From contig QAOA01005223.1 in assembly GCA_003255065.1 (NCBI GenBank), forward strand, positions 39,687 through 103,686: a DNA stretch of 64,000 nucleotides, given 5' to 3'. Shown one piece after another: positions 48,754-60,254 of this stretch; position 1 is the stretch's first letter; each line of letters opens with the position of its first letter. Both the position numbers and the translations under genes were made by a program. The notes beneath the pieces are model-generated. The model was not told the DNA's origin, searched no databases, and was given only the letters and a program-made list of their open reading frames with translations. This DNA comes from Cercis canadensis. Lineage: Eukaryota; Streptophyta; Magnoliopsida; Fabales; Fabaceae.

Positions 48754-50085
48754 TGCTGTGAGAAAATAGAGCCCAAATGCAGCTATTGTCTGACAAGTAA
48801 TACAATGAAAGTGAAATATCGTCCCATGAGGATTAAAGTTACTAAGTATCAAAATTTAATTAATTCTAACTTTATCTGAACAATTGGATAATGAGAATAT
48901 GCACTATTAAAATCAAAAAGACTGAAAGTAAACAAAAGCAAGTAAAATCACGATTTAATATGGAGATAAATTTTAGGGTTTTTAATTTGACCATAACTAA
49001 TTCAAATTGCATTCTTTATATCCTTAATCCAAAATTATCTTCTTAATTCATTGTCGAGATTTCCTAATTTTTGCACTAGCTTCTCTTGAGATCTAATGAA
49101 AATATATTTAATTATTAATTCACTATATTCCTATGTGAATTAAAATAACTAAGAACTTATTAAGTTTTATGGATCACTTGTAGTGACTACACAAACCATA
49201 TAGGTATATTACTATCCTACATGCAATTTATGGTATTTTATCCCATGAACTGAACACATAATTCCCCTCCCAGTCCTATTATGATTAACTCATCATCCAA
49301 TTAATGGCCAGTTAATTAGAAACATTAAGATTAGTGTAGAACACTCAATTAGAAAAGAAAATTCATAGATTAATTCAATAAGAAAATACAGCTATTCATA
49401 GTTAGGCTACATCGTAGCCCTAGAAAGGAAAATTAGTTCATAACAACAAAGTAAACCATCCTAATAATAAATCTAACCATAAGTAAAAGAAAGTAGAAGA
49501 AGAAAAACTAGTTGAGAAGCTGGATCCATTGCTGTCTCCTCCATCACGCCTTGCTCTTATCTCCTTCAATCCCCAACTTATGAGAATTAATTGGGAATCT
49601 TAATCTAGTCGTAAAATTACCTATTTATAGTTCCCAAGAAGTCTAAATACAATAAAAACATGTTTTCGGATTCAAAACCTACAAGAAGTAGGAAAGCTGA
49701 TAAAAATCACGCACATGACATCACTTGAGGTGCCTAGGTGCTGGCCTTGATGGAAATTGTATGGAGGTTGTTGATGCAGCAACGCCTAGGCCCTTGGAAT
49801 GCATCGCCTAGGCGCTGGCTTCTCTGGAATCAATACTTCTTGCAAGCAAGGCTCGAGCGTTGAGGCTCTGAGGATGTAGCGCCTAGGCTCTGTCTCCTCT
49901 GCAACTTGCCTATTTCAGTTCCAAATGTAGCTCTTTCATTCTAGAACAATGTGAAATCCTTCCAATTCTTCTAGTCCTGTAAAAACAACACAAAAACACA
50001 CCTTACGTTAATAAAAATTTCCAAGAACACAGAAAACATATTAAGCTAAAAACATCTAAAGAGTTAGTATAAAATCTACTCATCA
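48754..50085 (-). repeat. Solo LTR in block Y, copy 3 (best ends)
   Basis: 1,332 bp, TGCTGTGAG...CTCATCA on the plus strand (TGATGAG...CAGCA on the minus strand). The 5-bp duplication CTAGT is at 48,749-48,753 and 50,086-50,090. No internal coding region and only one LTR, so it is a solo LTR left by recombination. Confidence 0.8.
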
Positions 50086-50357
50086 CTAGTTCTCTTTATT
50101 TTTAGTGTTACGTTATAATTTTACTTCTTTATTTATCAATATTTTTTTGGTTTTGTTTCTTTTTTGTTATTCTGTTTTGTGCATGTAGTATGTGAATAAT
50201 ATTAATACAAATAGATAAAGGTGATTCCCCTATTTAGTATCTAGCTTTTCTTTCCAAAAACCCAAAATTTCATATTTATTGCTTGAGGTAACACACCATA
50301 TTGAATGAGAGAGTGCAGAAGTTACACAACATATTGCTTGAGGTAAATAATTGTTAC

Positions 50358-50530
50358 ATCAGATACCAAAGCCTTTTTTTTTTGGTACAAAAAAATTTAG
50401 AATGAAGGGAGACTATCCTATTCCAAGGCCAGGACATGCCTACCAAAGGGGGATTCAAATCTAAGAGTTACAAACAAACTAATTTATCCTTACCAGTTGA
50501 ACTATCAGATACCAAAGCTTCAATTATTAC
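50358..50530 (-). mobile_element. SINE in block Y, copy 3
   Basis: Same insertion as at 22,595-22,774: direct repeats containing ATCAGATACCAAAGC at both ends, left poly-T, decayed promoter boxes. Confidence 0.7.
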
Positions 50531-50641
50531 AAGTTAATGTAAGCGACGAAAACTTTATTTAATTAGAACTCTATGATATTAACTAAGCAAACCCTTTGTA
50601 CCGAAAAAAGAAAAACTAAGCAATCCCATGATAATATTTGT

Positions 50642-50989
50642 TCATTTCTTTCTATGCTTGAGAATGACAAATAAGTTCCTCGTGCTCACGAAACTTTGAA
50701 TCCGATAAATAGAAATTCTCCGGTAGTTTCATTGTGTACCGTTCAAAAAACTCATCTGTAGCCTCTTCTCCAAATTGTTCTTTGAATAGTGCCTCAATGG
50801 CTGCTCTCATTGTCCCAACAACCATTTCAACAGAAGGGCTAATGTAACGCATGTGCTTGCTCACTATACCCATTCTTTGAATGCTAAAATTCCCATTTTT
50901 TCTTTATTAATGCCTCAAATTCCTTTGATGCTGGGAAGTAGAGAGGGACATATAAGGACTCTACATAATTTCTCTTGACTAATAAATCC
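50642..50989 (-). pseudogene. Orphan SABATH terminal exon 3b-3 (frameshifted)
   Basis: Third copy of exon 3b. Compared with 22,974-23,319 it has one extra T in a T-run near 50,895-50,900 and one extra T near 50,674, so it is broken twice. A partial second copy (51,586-51,721) follows the N at 51,585 and has the unshifted T-run. Confidence 0.72.
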
Positions 50990-52316
50990 CTGCAATCAAC
51001 AACATAAAATTTGCACTCACTTTCAATTTTTTATTTAATCTTGGCTGTTTATTTTTAACAGTCAAGGTTAATTAATTTTCACATCAATAGTCTTATACTG
51101 CCACGTGAAGGAGGTATATGGTAGAATCCCCCTAAAATATAATTCACACATTCAGCGAGTTTAGTCCTCTAGAGTTACACACACATATATGTAGGCATCA
51201 TTTTGATAACATCTTCTTTTATCTTAAATAAAATTTCTCTTGACAAAAACAAAAAATTCCTTCAGGGGCTGATAGCTTGAGTCTGTAAAGATGGAGGATT
51301 CTGACAGTTTACTCTTAAATTGCTCAAAAATCTCATCCACAATATCACCACCAAAATGTTCCCTCACTATTCCTTCCCATCCAGCTCTGCAGTGTAAAAC
51401 AACAGCATTGACGTTCACCTCAGTCCTTGGTCGAACAATGGGTTCCATTTTCTCAATACTATAATTCCCATTAGTCTCAATCAACAACTTCAGCTCTTCT
51501 GGTGTTGGAAAGTAAAGAGGCAAGTTGAAAAAATTTACTAGGTCATCACTGACTATGCCCTTCATTGATAAAAAAAAAAAAAAANGTGCTTGCTCAGTAT
51601 ACCCATTCTTTGAATGCTAAAATTCCCATTTTTCTTTATTAATGCCTCAAATTCCTTTGATGCTGGGAAGTAGAGAGGGACATATAAGGACTCTACGTAA
51701 TTTCTCTTGACTAATAAATCCCTGCAATCAACAACATAAAATTTGCACTCACTTTCAATTTTTTATTTAATCTTGGTTGTTTATTTTTAACAGTCAAGGT
51801 TAATTAATTTTCACATCAATAGTCTTATACTGCCACGTGAAGGAGGTATATGGTAGAATCTCCCTAAAATATAATTCACACATTCAGCGAGTTTAGTCCT
51901 CTAGAGTTACACACACATATATGTAGGCATCATTTTGATAACATCTTCTTTTATCTTAAATAAAATTTCTCTTGACAAAAACAAAAAATTCCTTCAGGGG
52001 CTGATAGCTTGAGTCTGTAAAGATGGAGGATTCTGACAGTTTACTCTTAAATTGCTCAAAAATCTCATCCACAATATCACCACCAAAATGTTCCCTCACT
52101 ATTCCTTCCCATCCAGCTCTGCAGTGTAAAACAACAGCATTGACGTTCACCTCAGTCCTTGGCCGAACAATGGGTTCCATTTTCTCAATACTATAATTCC
52201 CATTAGTCTCAATCAACAACATCAGCTCTTCTGGTGTTGGAAAGTAAAGAGGCAAGTTGAAAAAATTTACTAGGTCATCACTGACTATGCCCTTCATTGA
52301 TATACAAAAAAAAAAA
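50855..52316. other. Join with about 730 bp duplicated (N at 51,585)
   Basis: 50,855-51,584 and 51,586-52,316 are nearly identical and include part of exon 3b and a complete exon 3 of gene II3. The copies differ at few positions (for example TGGTCG versus TGGCCG in exon 3). Probably two overlapping contigs or alleles. Confidence 0.82.
51224..51559 (-). pseudogene. Second copy of exon 3 of II3
   Basis: Open exon 3, almost identical to 51,956-52,291, lying left of the N. It has no separate exons 1 and 2. It is best read as an assembly duplicate or allele rather than an additional exon. Confidence 0.7.
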
Positions 52317-53477
52317 AAATTGAGATCAGATTAATGCCAAATGTGAACTCAAATTTGGAAATTTAGGCTTTCATCAATCAATAACAGACAATGTGGAAAC
52401 ATCTTAGAAGTTTCAATTACAGAAAAAACAGTTTTATGAAATTTATCAACATTCTCATGGTTTTAAGAGCAACTTCTTAAATATTGAAAGCACACACTAC
52501 TTTTATGACGTCTTGTGAAAACAAAAAAGTCAACCATTACCAAGCAAGTAGAATTGGGTTTTTTTTCTTTAAATGAATGAAAACTTCAAGAAGGTCATTA
52601 TCAAGTACCTTACTGGCCATATCCAGAAGAGTATCTCCGAATATATCAATACTAGCTGTCATTTTATTCTTACAATTCAAGGTGATGCAAGGAATAAGAA
52701 GAGCCATGAGACCTCCTGGAACAAGCTCTAATGCCCTGGAATTCAGGAAACCTTCCATGTCTTTCGCGAACTGTGCTGAGTAGACCTGTGCAACTTCCTT
52801 TGCAGCAGTGGTAAAGTAAATTTTCCCTTTGTTAAATGCAGGAGAGTGTTTGTCTAGTATCTCTGTAGGCACCCTTGAAAGCCATTGAAGGGCATAAGAT
52901 GAGTGGACGAAATGAAGAGATGACTTGGGGAACAAGCGGCCATGAAAAGATCCCGGCACGCCAGCTGCATGGTATGGCTTCTCAATTGGGAGGGACTTGA
53001 AAAGTGTGTTGAAATCATTATCAATATGATCATTGAAAAATACATTAAATTCAAGCCTATCAAAATCATATCCATTAGATTGCAATTTTAGATTTATCGA
53101 TTCTATTATGTTTTGAACAGCAAAGAATGTATTAGGCCCTACTGAACAACCCAAATCTACTATGTTTAAAGCATGTGAGGAATGAAAGGGAAGAGTTCCT
53201 ATATCAAAATGGTCAATGGCCTCCTTGAGGATTTGATTGGCCATATCAAGTCCCTCACGCTGCACCAAAAAGAAAAAAAGAAAAAGAGATCGAATGAGCT
53301 TCAATGCTGGCATGATGATCAATTTATCAGGAAAAGATCAGAATTGGGAAAGTGCTGAAATGAGATTAAGAATTAATGAAGTACCTGGCCGGAGGAATTT
53401 TTGGCATAGCTATATTCACAATCTCCACTATTCATGGGAAATTCTTCATATGCTTGCCTGCTTCCCTTGCTTTCCAT
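51956..53477 (-). CDS. SABATH methyltransferase gene II3
   Basis: Group II member, 359 residues. Exons 53385-53477, 52609-53259 and 51956-52291, phase-0 introns of 125 and 317 bp. N-terminal motif MNSGDCEYSYA (Gly to Cys). DLGCSVGPNT, FFNDHIDNDFN (GND changed to DND), GVPGSFHGRLFP and SSYALQWLS are present. The first 45 codons of exon 2 (REGLDMANQ..., one codon shorter) differ strongly from all sister genes, while the rest of exon 2 is almost identical to II1, which suggests a mosaic gene. The frame is intact. Substrate unknown. Confidence 0.9.
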
Positions 53478-53627
53478 CTCTGTGCTATCTCTATAACTGT
53501 GCTTGTAAATAAGATTAGACTATAACAGTTATGAACTTTGCAATCTCAAACAAATGATCCTGTCTTAGAATACCCCAAATTTAAACATAATTATTCCATA
53601 GAAAAGATACAAACAAAAAACAACACA

Positions 53628-53900
53628 TGCCAGCCGAACTGATTAATTTAAAAGCTATAGTACCATCAATTGTTGTTTTAAATAATCTTTCCGTCCATTC
53701 TGCGTGGACATTTTCTAGACGATATGATATTGTAGCTCTAAATAAACAAACAAAAAACAACAATGCCAGCCGGCCTGATTAATCTAAAAGCTATAGTACC
53801 ATCAAGTGTTGTTTTAAATAATTTTGCCGTCCATTCTGCGTTGACATTTTCTAGACGATATGATATTGTAGCTCTAAATAAAATCAAAGAACTGCTAGTT
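53628..53900. repeat. 136-bp tandem duplication in block U, unit 3
   Basis: Two copies starting near CAGCCG at 53,631 and 53,767, the counterpart of 11,459-11,735. The rest of the block to about 54,830 has no gene. Confidence 0.7.
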
Positions 53901-55019
53901 ACTTGTGGGTTTAATGGCACATTTCTTGGTTTTAGAGAGCAGGGTGTTTAATGTCAACGGTTTTATTATTGTCATGTGCTTTCCTGCCTTTTCAAAAATG
54001 ATAACATGTATGATCATTTTAGCAAGAAGAAGAAAATGGTTTCATTGGTTTTCATTCAATTTATTGTTATTTTATTATTATTATTTTTTTTTATATAATT
54101 GTCTCCCTTCGACAGTTTCTGTTATGCAAGTTTTGTTTTAATCTTTAGTTTTCACAAACTGAAATTGTTTTTCTAATCAAACTTTTGAATATCAATCTTG
54201 ACATATGACATAATGATTAGACTCTTCATTGAGCTCTAATGTCAATAGTTACGATGAGATTTCCAAATTTAATGAAGATAACGTGGTTAGAATTCAACCT
54301 ACAGCAACAATTAGAAGAGAAAATTATTCATCAAGAGATTACAAATGCTTATAACAGGTGATATAAATTATGAGTCAAGGTCGCCTTGTTTGTTAGTTCA
54401 ACTAACAGCATGTGAAAGCAAAGAGAGCTAGAAGAGTAATGAAATTCACATACTAGTTAATTATTTTTATATTCTTTCAGACATTACTTACATGTAATAC
54501 ATAATGTCTAAATTTCACTGAAATTTTTTTTAATTTTTTTTTTTTTGTATAATTCAGATCTTACACATTGTATCATATAATGTGTAGATAAATTATTTTG
54601 AGCTCAAATGGGTCTACTAGACCAAACGACTTGTAACCAAGTGATATTTAAATTATTCTTAAAGCCTGTAGATTTTGTTCTCAAATCCAGAATAATAGTT
54701 AAAAAAAAGGATCAATGGGCAATATACCAATTTCAATATACTGCTCTGTCCCTCTTATCTATTGCTGTCTTCTTTGCTTTTAGATTATTGAATTGTTACT
54801 TGATTTATTTCGATATTCTTTTCTTGGTACTATTTCTATTGTTTCTTAATTGGGGATCCTATTAAGTTATTCATTGAAAAGTTGCAAGAACAAATATTTT
54901 GAAAAGTTTTGTAAAATCCCAATTCATCTCCCCCCTTCTTGGGTTATTGCCTTGGTTAACACTACAATGACATCATTATCCTCTAGCAACTCCTCCGGAA
55001 GAAAACCAACATGCCAAGT

Positions 55020-55547
55020 CTAGCCAATTCTAGGAATTCCCCATACTCTTCCTTTATATTCAGCTACAACTACCCTTGTATAATCAAGGTTTGCAGTCAT
55101 GGTTTCTCCCCGAACTTTTTTCTTTACCCAAACTTTCACATTCGGATTCTCCTTCTTGGTTGTTGCCACAGTAATCTGAATTCTTTCTCCCGAAAGCTCA
55201 GGCCAAGAAATCTTACCTGGTAATCGATTTCACAAGATCAGTTTTTACTTATTTCTATAGTATTTGAAGTTAAAGATATGGAACATACCTAAAGTTCAAA
55301 GAACTATAAATTCCAGTGTAAACATAAATTGGATAGTTTTTCTCATTAATCATATATAGTAGCTATATTTATTTGCTTTCTTACCACTTGAGCACACGCT
55401 CTGGCATTTATCAGAAGGATTATTGTCCAAGTTGCTGTGAAGTCTCATGCATTTCTCACATTTCCAAGTGCAAGTCATCTGCTTAGCTAGCAAACAGAAA
55501 GACAGATTGTTGTAGACATCCATAGCAGATGAGGAACTGGGAAGAGA
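55020..55547 (-). CDS. Potato-inhibitor-I-type secreted protein, 3' part (gene split by copia-3)
   Basis: Serine protease inhibitor of the potato inhibitor I (MEROPS I13) family. Exon 2 (55,020-55,216, 64 codons plus stop) reads KISWPELSGERI, KKENPNVK, TANLDYTRV and ends VWGIPRIG, matching WPEL...ENP.V...RV...P.IG. By alignment with eglin-type members, P1 in TAN is Ala. It is joined in phase 1 (GTG/GTAAGA ... ACCAG/GTAAG, intron 55,217-55,384) to exon 1, whose 3' part is 55,385-55,547. That part encodes a Cys-rich segment with CTWKC and CQSVC (two CX3C pairs) ahead of the inhibitor domain. The 5' part of exon 1 is at 60,697-60,792. Uninterrupted, the protein would have 151 residues with a signal peptide. 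No TATA searched. Confidence 0.8.
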
Positions 55548-55552
55548 ACCTG

Positions 55553-55994
55553 TGTTAAACAGAAATCAGAAGCATATGATGCTGGATAAGTCAGGGATGG
55601 CTTGCATGTCACGTCAGTATGCCACATCAGCAGTGACACATCAGCAGTGGAGTCCAAGCAGTTAGTTTAGTCAGAGTTAGTTATACAGTACAGCTGTATA
55701 TTTATGTAATGACTTACATGAGAAGCTAGGCGGTTAGTTAGCTTTAGAATTCCTATATATACGCTAGCTAATGTAATGTAATAGGTATGACAGTATTCAT
55801 AATTCAGATGATGAGTTCATTTGCTCTCTGACTTCTCTTCATAGCTTTTACAGTTTTTTTCTGCTATATGTCATTTTCTGGTTTTTCCTCTGTTGCACCA
55901 GATTCTGCAAGATCAGAAATCTGCTTCATCAGAGATTGGATTCTTCAATGGTGATCTCAGTTAAAGGTGTTTCAGGTTCTTCATCACTTTAACA
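55553..55994 (+). repeat. 5' LTR of copia-3
   Basis: 442 bp. Followed directly by the primer-binding site TGGTATCAGAGC. Confidence 0.96.
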
Positions 55995-56006
55995 TGGTAT
56001 CAGAGC
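55995..56006 (+). other. Primer-binding site of copia-3
   Basis: TGGTATCAGAGC, initiator Met-tRNA type, adjacent to the LTR. Confidence 0.93.
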
Positions 56007-56014
56007 AACTCTAA

Positions 56015-57067
56015 ATGACAGACAGCACTTCAACCTCTGCGTCGTCATTACAAGAATCCGGGAACTCTCTTGTTTTTCCAATGCTGAGTCAATCACTGAC
56101 AATCAAGTTGGATCGAGGTAATTACTTGATCTGGAGAAATCAACTTCTGAATATCGTCATTGCAAATGGTTTTGAAGAGATTTTGGAAGGATCGAAGCTA
56201 TGTCCACCAAGATTTGTTCAAGATTCCACTGCTGATACAAGAATTCTAACCTTGAATCCTGATTACACAATCTGGCATAGACAAAATCGTCTCATTATAA
56301 GCTGGATTTATGCATCCTTGACTGAGCAAATCATGGCTCAGATCATGTCTTACAACACTGCATTCGAGATTTGGAGATTTCTTGCAGATAGCTTTGCATG
56401 TTCTTCAAAATCCAGAATCATGGAGTTAGAACTGAGGTTGCAAACTACCAGGAAAGGAAATCTTGGAGTTTGGGAATTTATCCTAAAAATTCAAAATCTA
56501 TGTGATAATCTACGTGCCATAGGAGAAAGCATTTCACAAGAAGATCAAGTTATGTTCATCCTCAGTGGATTAGGACCTGAGTTCAATCCAGTTGTTGCTC
56601 CACTTAGCTTTGAGGCCATTTCGGTTGAAACCTTGCAAAGTCACTTACTCACTTTTGAAAGTAGACTTGAGAGGCAAAAGTCTGTGGATGAGCAAGTTCT
56701 TATGCAAGCAAATGCTGCTTTGTTTAATCAATCTTCAGGAAGAAGAAGGTTTAATCAGAATGGAAACCATGGAAATCAAGGCTATGGTCCACATTCTGGA
56801 AATGGAAGTAATTCAGCAAAAGGCTTTTCTGCAAACCAAGGTCATCAATTCAGGAAGAATAAGTCCTGGACTGGTACAAATAACAAACCTCAGTGCCAAA
56901 TTTGTCACAAACTTGGCCATGTCACTTCTGATTGTTGGCACAGGTTTGACAATGGTTTTCAACCAAAATCATTCAATACCAATACCAATCCTGCACAACC
57001 TCACAATCCGCAAGCTTTGCTGGCCACATTAGAAACTCTGGATGACTCTAACCCCATGGTTTCTTGA
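56015..57067 (+). CDS. copia-3 gag
   Basis: Intact 350-codon frame. N-terminal copia gag region (LDRGNYLIWRNQLL, SRIMELELRLQT), a Gly/Asn-rich linker and a complete CCHC knuckle CQICHKLGHVTSDC at about residues 296-309. It ends in a stop where the protease begins in the next frame (overlap 57,042-57,067). In most plant copia elements gag and pol share one frame, so this is probably a one-base shift in this copy. Confidence 0.9.
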   Translation: MTDSTSTSASSLQESGNSLVFPMLSQSLTIKLDRGNYLIWRNQLLNIVIANGFEEILEGSKLCPPRFVQDSTADTRILTLNPDYTIWHRQNRLIISWIYASLTEQIMAQIMSYNTAFEIWRFLADSFACSSKSRIMELELRLQTTRKGNLGVWEFILKIQNLCDNLRAIGESISQEDQVMFILSGLGPEFNPVVAPLSFEAISVETLQSHLLTFESRLERQKSVDEQVLMQANAALFNQSSGRRRFNQNGNHGNQGYGPHSGNGSNSAKGFSANQGHQFRKNKSWTGTNNKPQCQICHKLGHVTSDCWHRFDNGFQPKSFNTNTNPAQPHNPQALLATLETLDDSNPMVS

Positions 57068-60000
57068 CACTGGTGCTACTCATCATGTAACACCCAATCT
57101 TGGTAATTTGGCTCTGCACAATCCTTTTATTGGTGATGATACAGTCACTGTGGGTAATGGTAAAGGATTGGTTGTGCACAACATAGGTATGGCATCCATT
57201 TCATCCACTAGCAAGCCTTTGTTATTAAACCATGTCTTGCATGTGCCTAAAATAACTGCAAATCTGGTTAGTGTACAAAAGTTGTGTAAGGATAATGATG
57301 CTTATGTAGAGTTCTATCCTTCTGTCTTTCTTGTGAAGGACCAGAGAACCAAGGAGGTGCTGCTCTAAGGAAAATTTGATCAAGGCATGTACAAGATAAT
57401 GACTAAAATTGCCTCTGACAGCAAGATGTTTTCCAATTCTGCTCAAGCTTTTCAACTGTTTAGTTTGCATTCTAGCACACCTAGTTCAGAGTTACAACTG
57501 TGGCATAATAGATTAGGTCATCCAGCCCTTGATATAATCAATAGGGTTATGACTCAGTGCAATTTACCTCATCTTGCATTCAATAAAACTCATATCTGTA
57601 GTTCTTGTCAGTTGGCTAAAAGCCACAAGCTACCTTTTGTAAATTCTACAACTCGTGCAATAAAAGCTTTTGATTTGATTCATGTTGATCTATGGGGATC
57701 ACCATCTTGGTCTTCTGTTAATGGAGCATGCTATTTTTTGCTGTTAATTGATGACTTCAGTAGATTTTCATGGCTGTATCTTCTGAAATCTAAGGATGAA
57801 GCCTTAGAAATGTTTAAGAGGTTTCAACTTATGGTAGAAAGGCAGTTTGAGTGCAAAATAAAGGTCTTATAATCTAATTTTGGTGGGGAGTTTGTGGCAT
57901 TTGATCAATTGGTAAAAACCTTGGGTATGCAACACAAATTTTCGTGTCCTTACACACCAGAGCAAAATGGCATTGTTGAGAGAAAGAATAGGCATGTTGT
58001 GGAAACTGACCTTTCATTGCTTACCACTGCAGGAGTGTCTACCAAGTACTGGCCATTTGCTTTCCAAACTGTTGTTTATCTCATCAATAGGCTACCTACA
58101 GCAGTACTCAAGCATCAATCACCATATGAGTTGCTATATCAGAAATTTCCTGATTTTTCTCAAGTTAGAACCTTTGGTTGTTTATGTTTTCCCTATTTGA
58201 GACCCTATCGATCTCATAAGCTTGAAAACCGATCTACTTCTTGCTGCTTTCTGGGTTACAACAATAAACATAAAGGTTTTCTTTGTCTTGACATGGATTC
58301 CAAGAGGATTTATATCTCCAGGCATGTAGTGTTTGCTGAGAATGTCTTCCCTTTCATTCCTCAGTCTCTCTCAGTTTCTCCTACTGCCTCAATGTCTTCT
58401 CATGATGCAAGTTGCTTCATTCCTCTTGCCGTACCTTCCTCCATTGCTCAGTCACCTGTTTCTTCTACTGTGCCACATAACATTTCTGGTTCTCCTGTTG
58501 TCCATGCAAATTCTGGTTTGAATGCAGGATCTTCATCAGGTCTCTCCCCAATCTCCAATTCTTCCTCTACTATTGTTGCTACTAATGAATTACCTGCAGG
58601 TTCCTCCTCAGATGTGCACCCTGTGCCTCCCACTCGCATGACTACTAGAAGCCAAAATGGCATTTTTAAACCAAAGGTTTACACTTCTGCGTATACTCTT
58701 CATCCAGTGGAGCCTTCAACTTATAAGTAAGCCATTCATTCCACTCACTGGCTTGATGCTATGGCTGCTGAGTACAAAGCCCTGTAGGCTAATCATACAT
58801 GGGATCTTGTTAAGTGTCCTACTGGAAAGAATATTGTAGGTTGCAAATGGGTGTACAAGTTAAAATACAAGTCAGATGGTTCACTTGAGAGACATAAAGC
58901 TCGATTGGTTGCTCAAGGTTTCACTCAAACATATGGCATCGATTACTTTGATACCTTTAGTCCAGTGGTTAAACCAGCAACTATCCGCACTGTGCTTACC
59001 ATTGCCTTATCCAGAAATTGGCCAATTCAACAGCTAGATGTCAACAATGCATTCCTCAATGGCGATTTGCATAAGGAGTTATATATGAGACAACCTCAAG
59101 GCTTTGAAAGCTCATCTTTTCCTCATCATGTCTGCAGACTTCGCAAGGCCTTGTATGGTTTGAAACAGGCTCCACGTGCCTGGTTCACCAAGCTTAAAGT
59201 CACCTTGCTGCAATGGGGTTTTTCTTGCACTTTGTCTGATAATTCTCTGTTTGTGTTTCACTCTTCTGCAGCAGTCCTTTTTCTTCTGGTATATGTGGAT
59301 GATATCATCCTTACAGGTTCTAGTATGGTGCTTATCAAGAATCTCATTGTGGCTCTCAATTCTACTTTTTCTTTGAAGGACTTAGGTCCCTTGCATTATT
59401 TTCTGGGCATTGAGACAATTCGAAAGCCTCATCACCTCCATCTATCACAAACTAAGTATATTACTGATTTGTTGCATAAAGCAGGACTGGACCATTGTAA
59501 ACCAACTTCCACTCCCATGGTCAGTTCTCAGTCATTCTCCATTACTGATGGTAATAGGCTAGCTGATCCCTTGCCTTATAGAAGCTTGGTGGGGGCTTTA
59601 CAGTATTGTACTATTACTCACCCTGATATTTCTTTCTCAGTTAATAAGCTTTGTCAATTTCTCAGTGCCCCTATTGATGTTCACCTGCTTGCTGCTAAGA
59701 GGGTGCTGAAATATCTTAAAGGAACACTCTCTCATGGCCTTACTCTTTGTTCCTCCGTCTCCCTACCTTTACTGGCTTACACTGACTTAGACTGGGCTGG
59801 CTGTCCTGATGATAGACGCAGCACCAGTGGCCATGCTGTGTTTCTTAGTCCATGTCTAGTCTCTTGGTCTTCTGGCAAGCAGAAGGTAGTGGCTAGGTCC
59901 AGTACAGAGGCTGAATATAGGGCATTGGCTAATGCTACTTCTAAGCTTCTTTGGCTGCAGTCCTTGCTTTATGAACTCAAAGTGTCTTTGCCTTCTACTC

Positions 60001-60250
60001 CTCTCTTGCTTTGTGACAACCTTAGTGCCACTTATCTTGCTGCTAATCCTGTGCTTCATGCCAGAACTAAGCACATTGAGATTGATTGCCATTTTGTTAG
60101 AGAAAAGCTCCTGAAAAAAATCCTTGCATCTCTGTCATGTCCCTTCTGTGGATCAAATCGCAGATACGCTCACCAAACCTTTGTCCACCAAGTTATTTCT
60201 GTCCAATAGAGCCAAACTCACTGTCCTTCCCCGCACCATGAGTTTGAGGG
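57042..60250 (+). pseudogene. copia-3 pol (inactivated)
   Basis: Protease with DTGATHHV (57,066), integrase with HNRLGHP ... CSSCQLAKSHKLPF and HVDLWGSP, YTPEQNGIVERKN (57,498-58,000), RT with [22 protein letters not shown] and YVDDIILTG (about 59,295), RNase H with [18 protein letters not shown] (about 59,880). Stops at 57,366, 57,870, 58,728 and 58,785 and a frame change near 60,120 in an A-run. The catalytic motif after 57,870 reads SNFGGEF, so the usual integrase Asp is lost. Non-functional. Confidence 0.92.
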
Positions 60251-60254
60251 GGAA

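Larger units (their letters stand above)
37191..54830. repeat. Array unit 3 (genes I3 and II3)
   Basis: Gene I3, truncated block X (39,536-39,727), Helitron region, block Y (48,585-50,640), orphan exon 3b-3, gene II3 and block U (to about 54,830). The N at 48,584 joins Helitron-flanking sequence to block Y without flanking duplication, so part of X is missing there. Confidence 0.75.

Noticed and set aside
51224..52291. Real duplication of exon 3 in II3
   Set aside because: The two copies are separated by a single N and lie in a 730-bp near-identical duplicated stretch, best explained by unmerged contigs.
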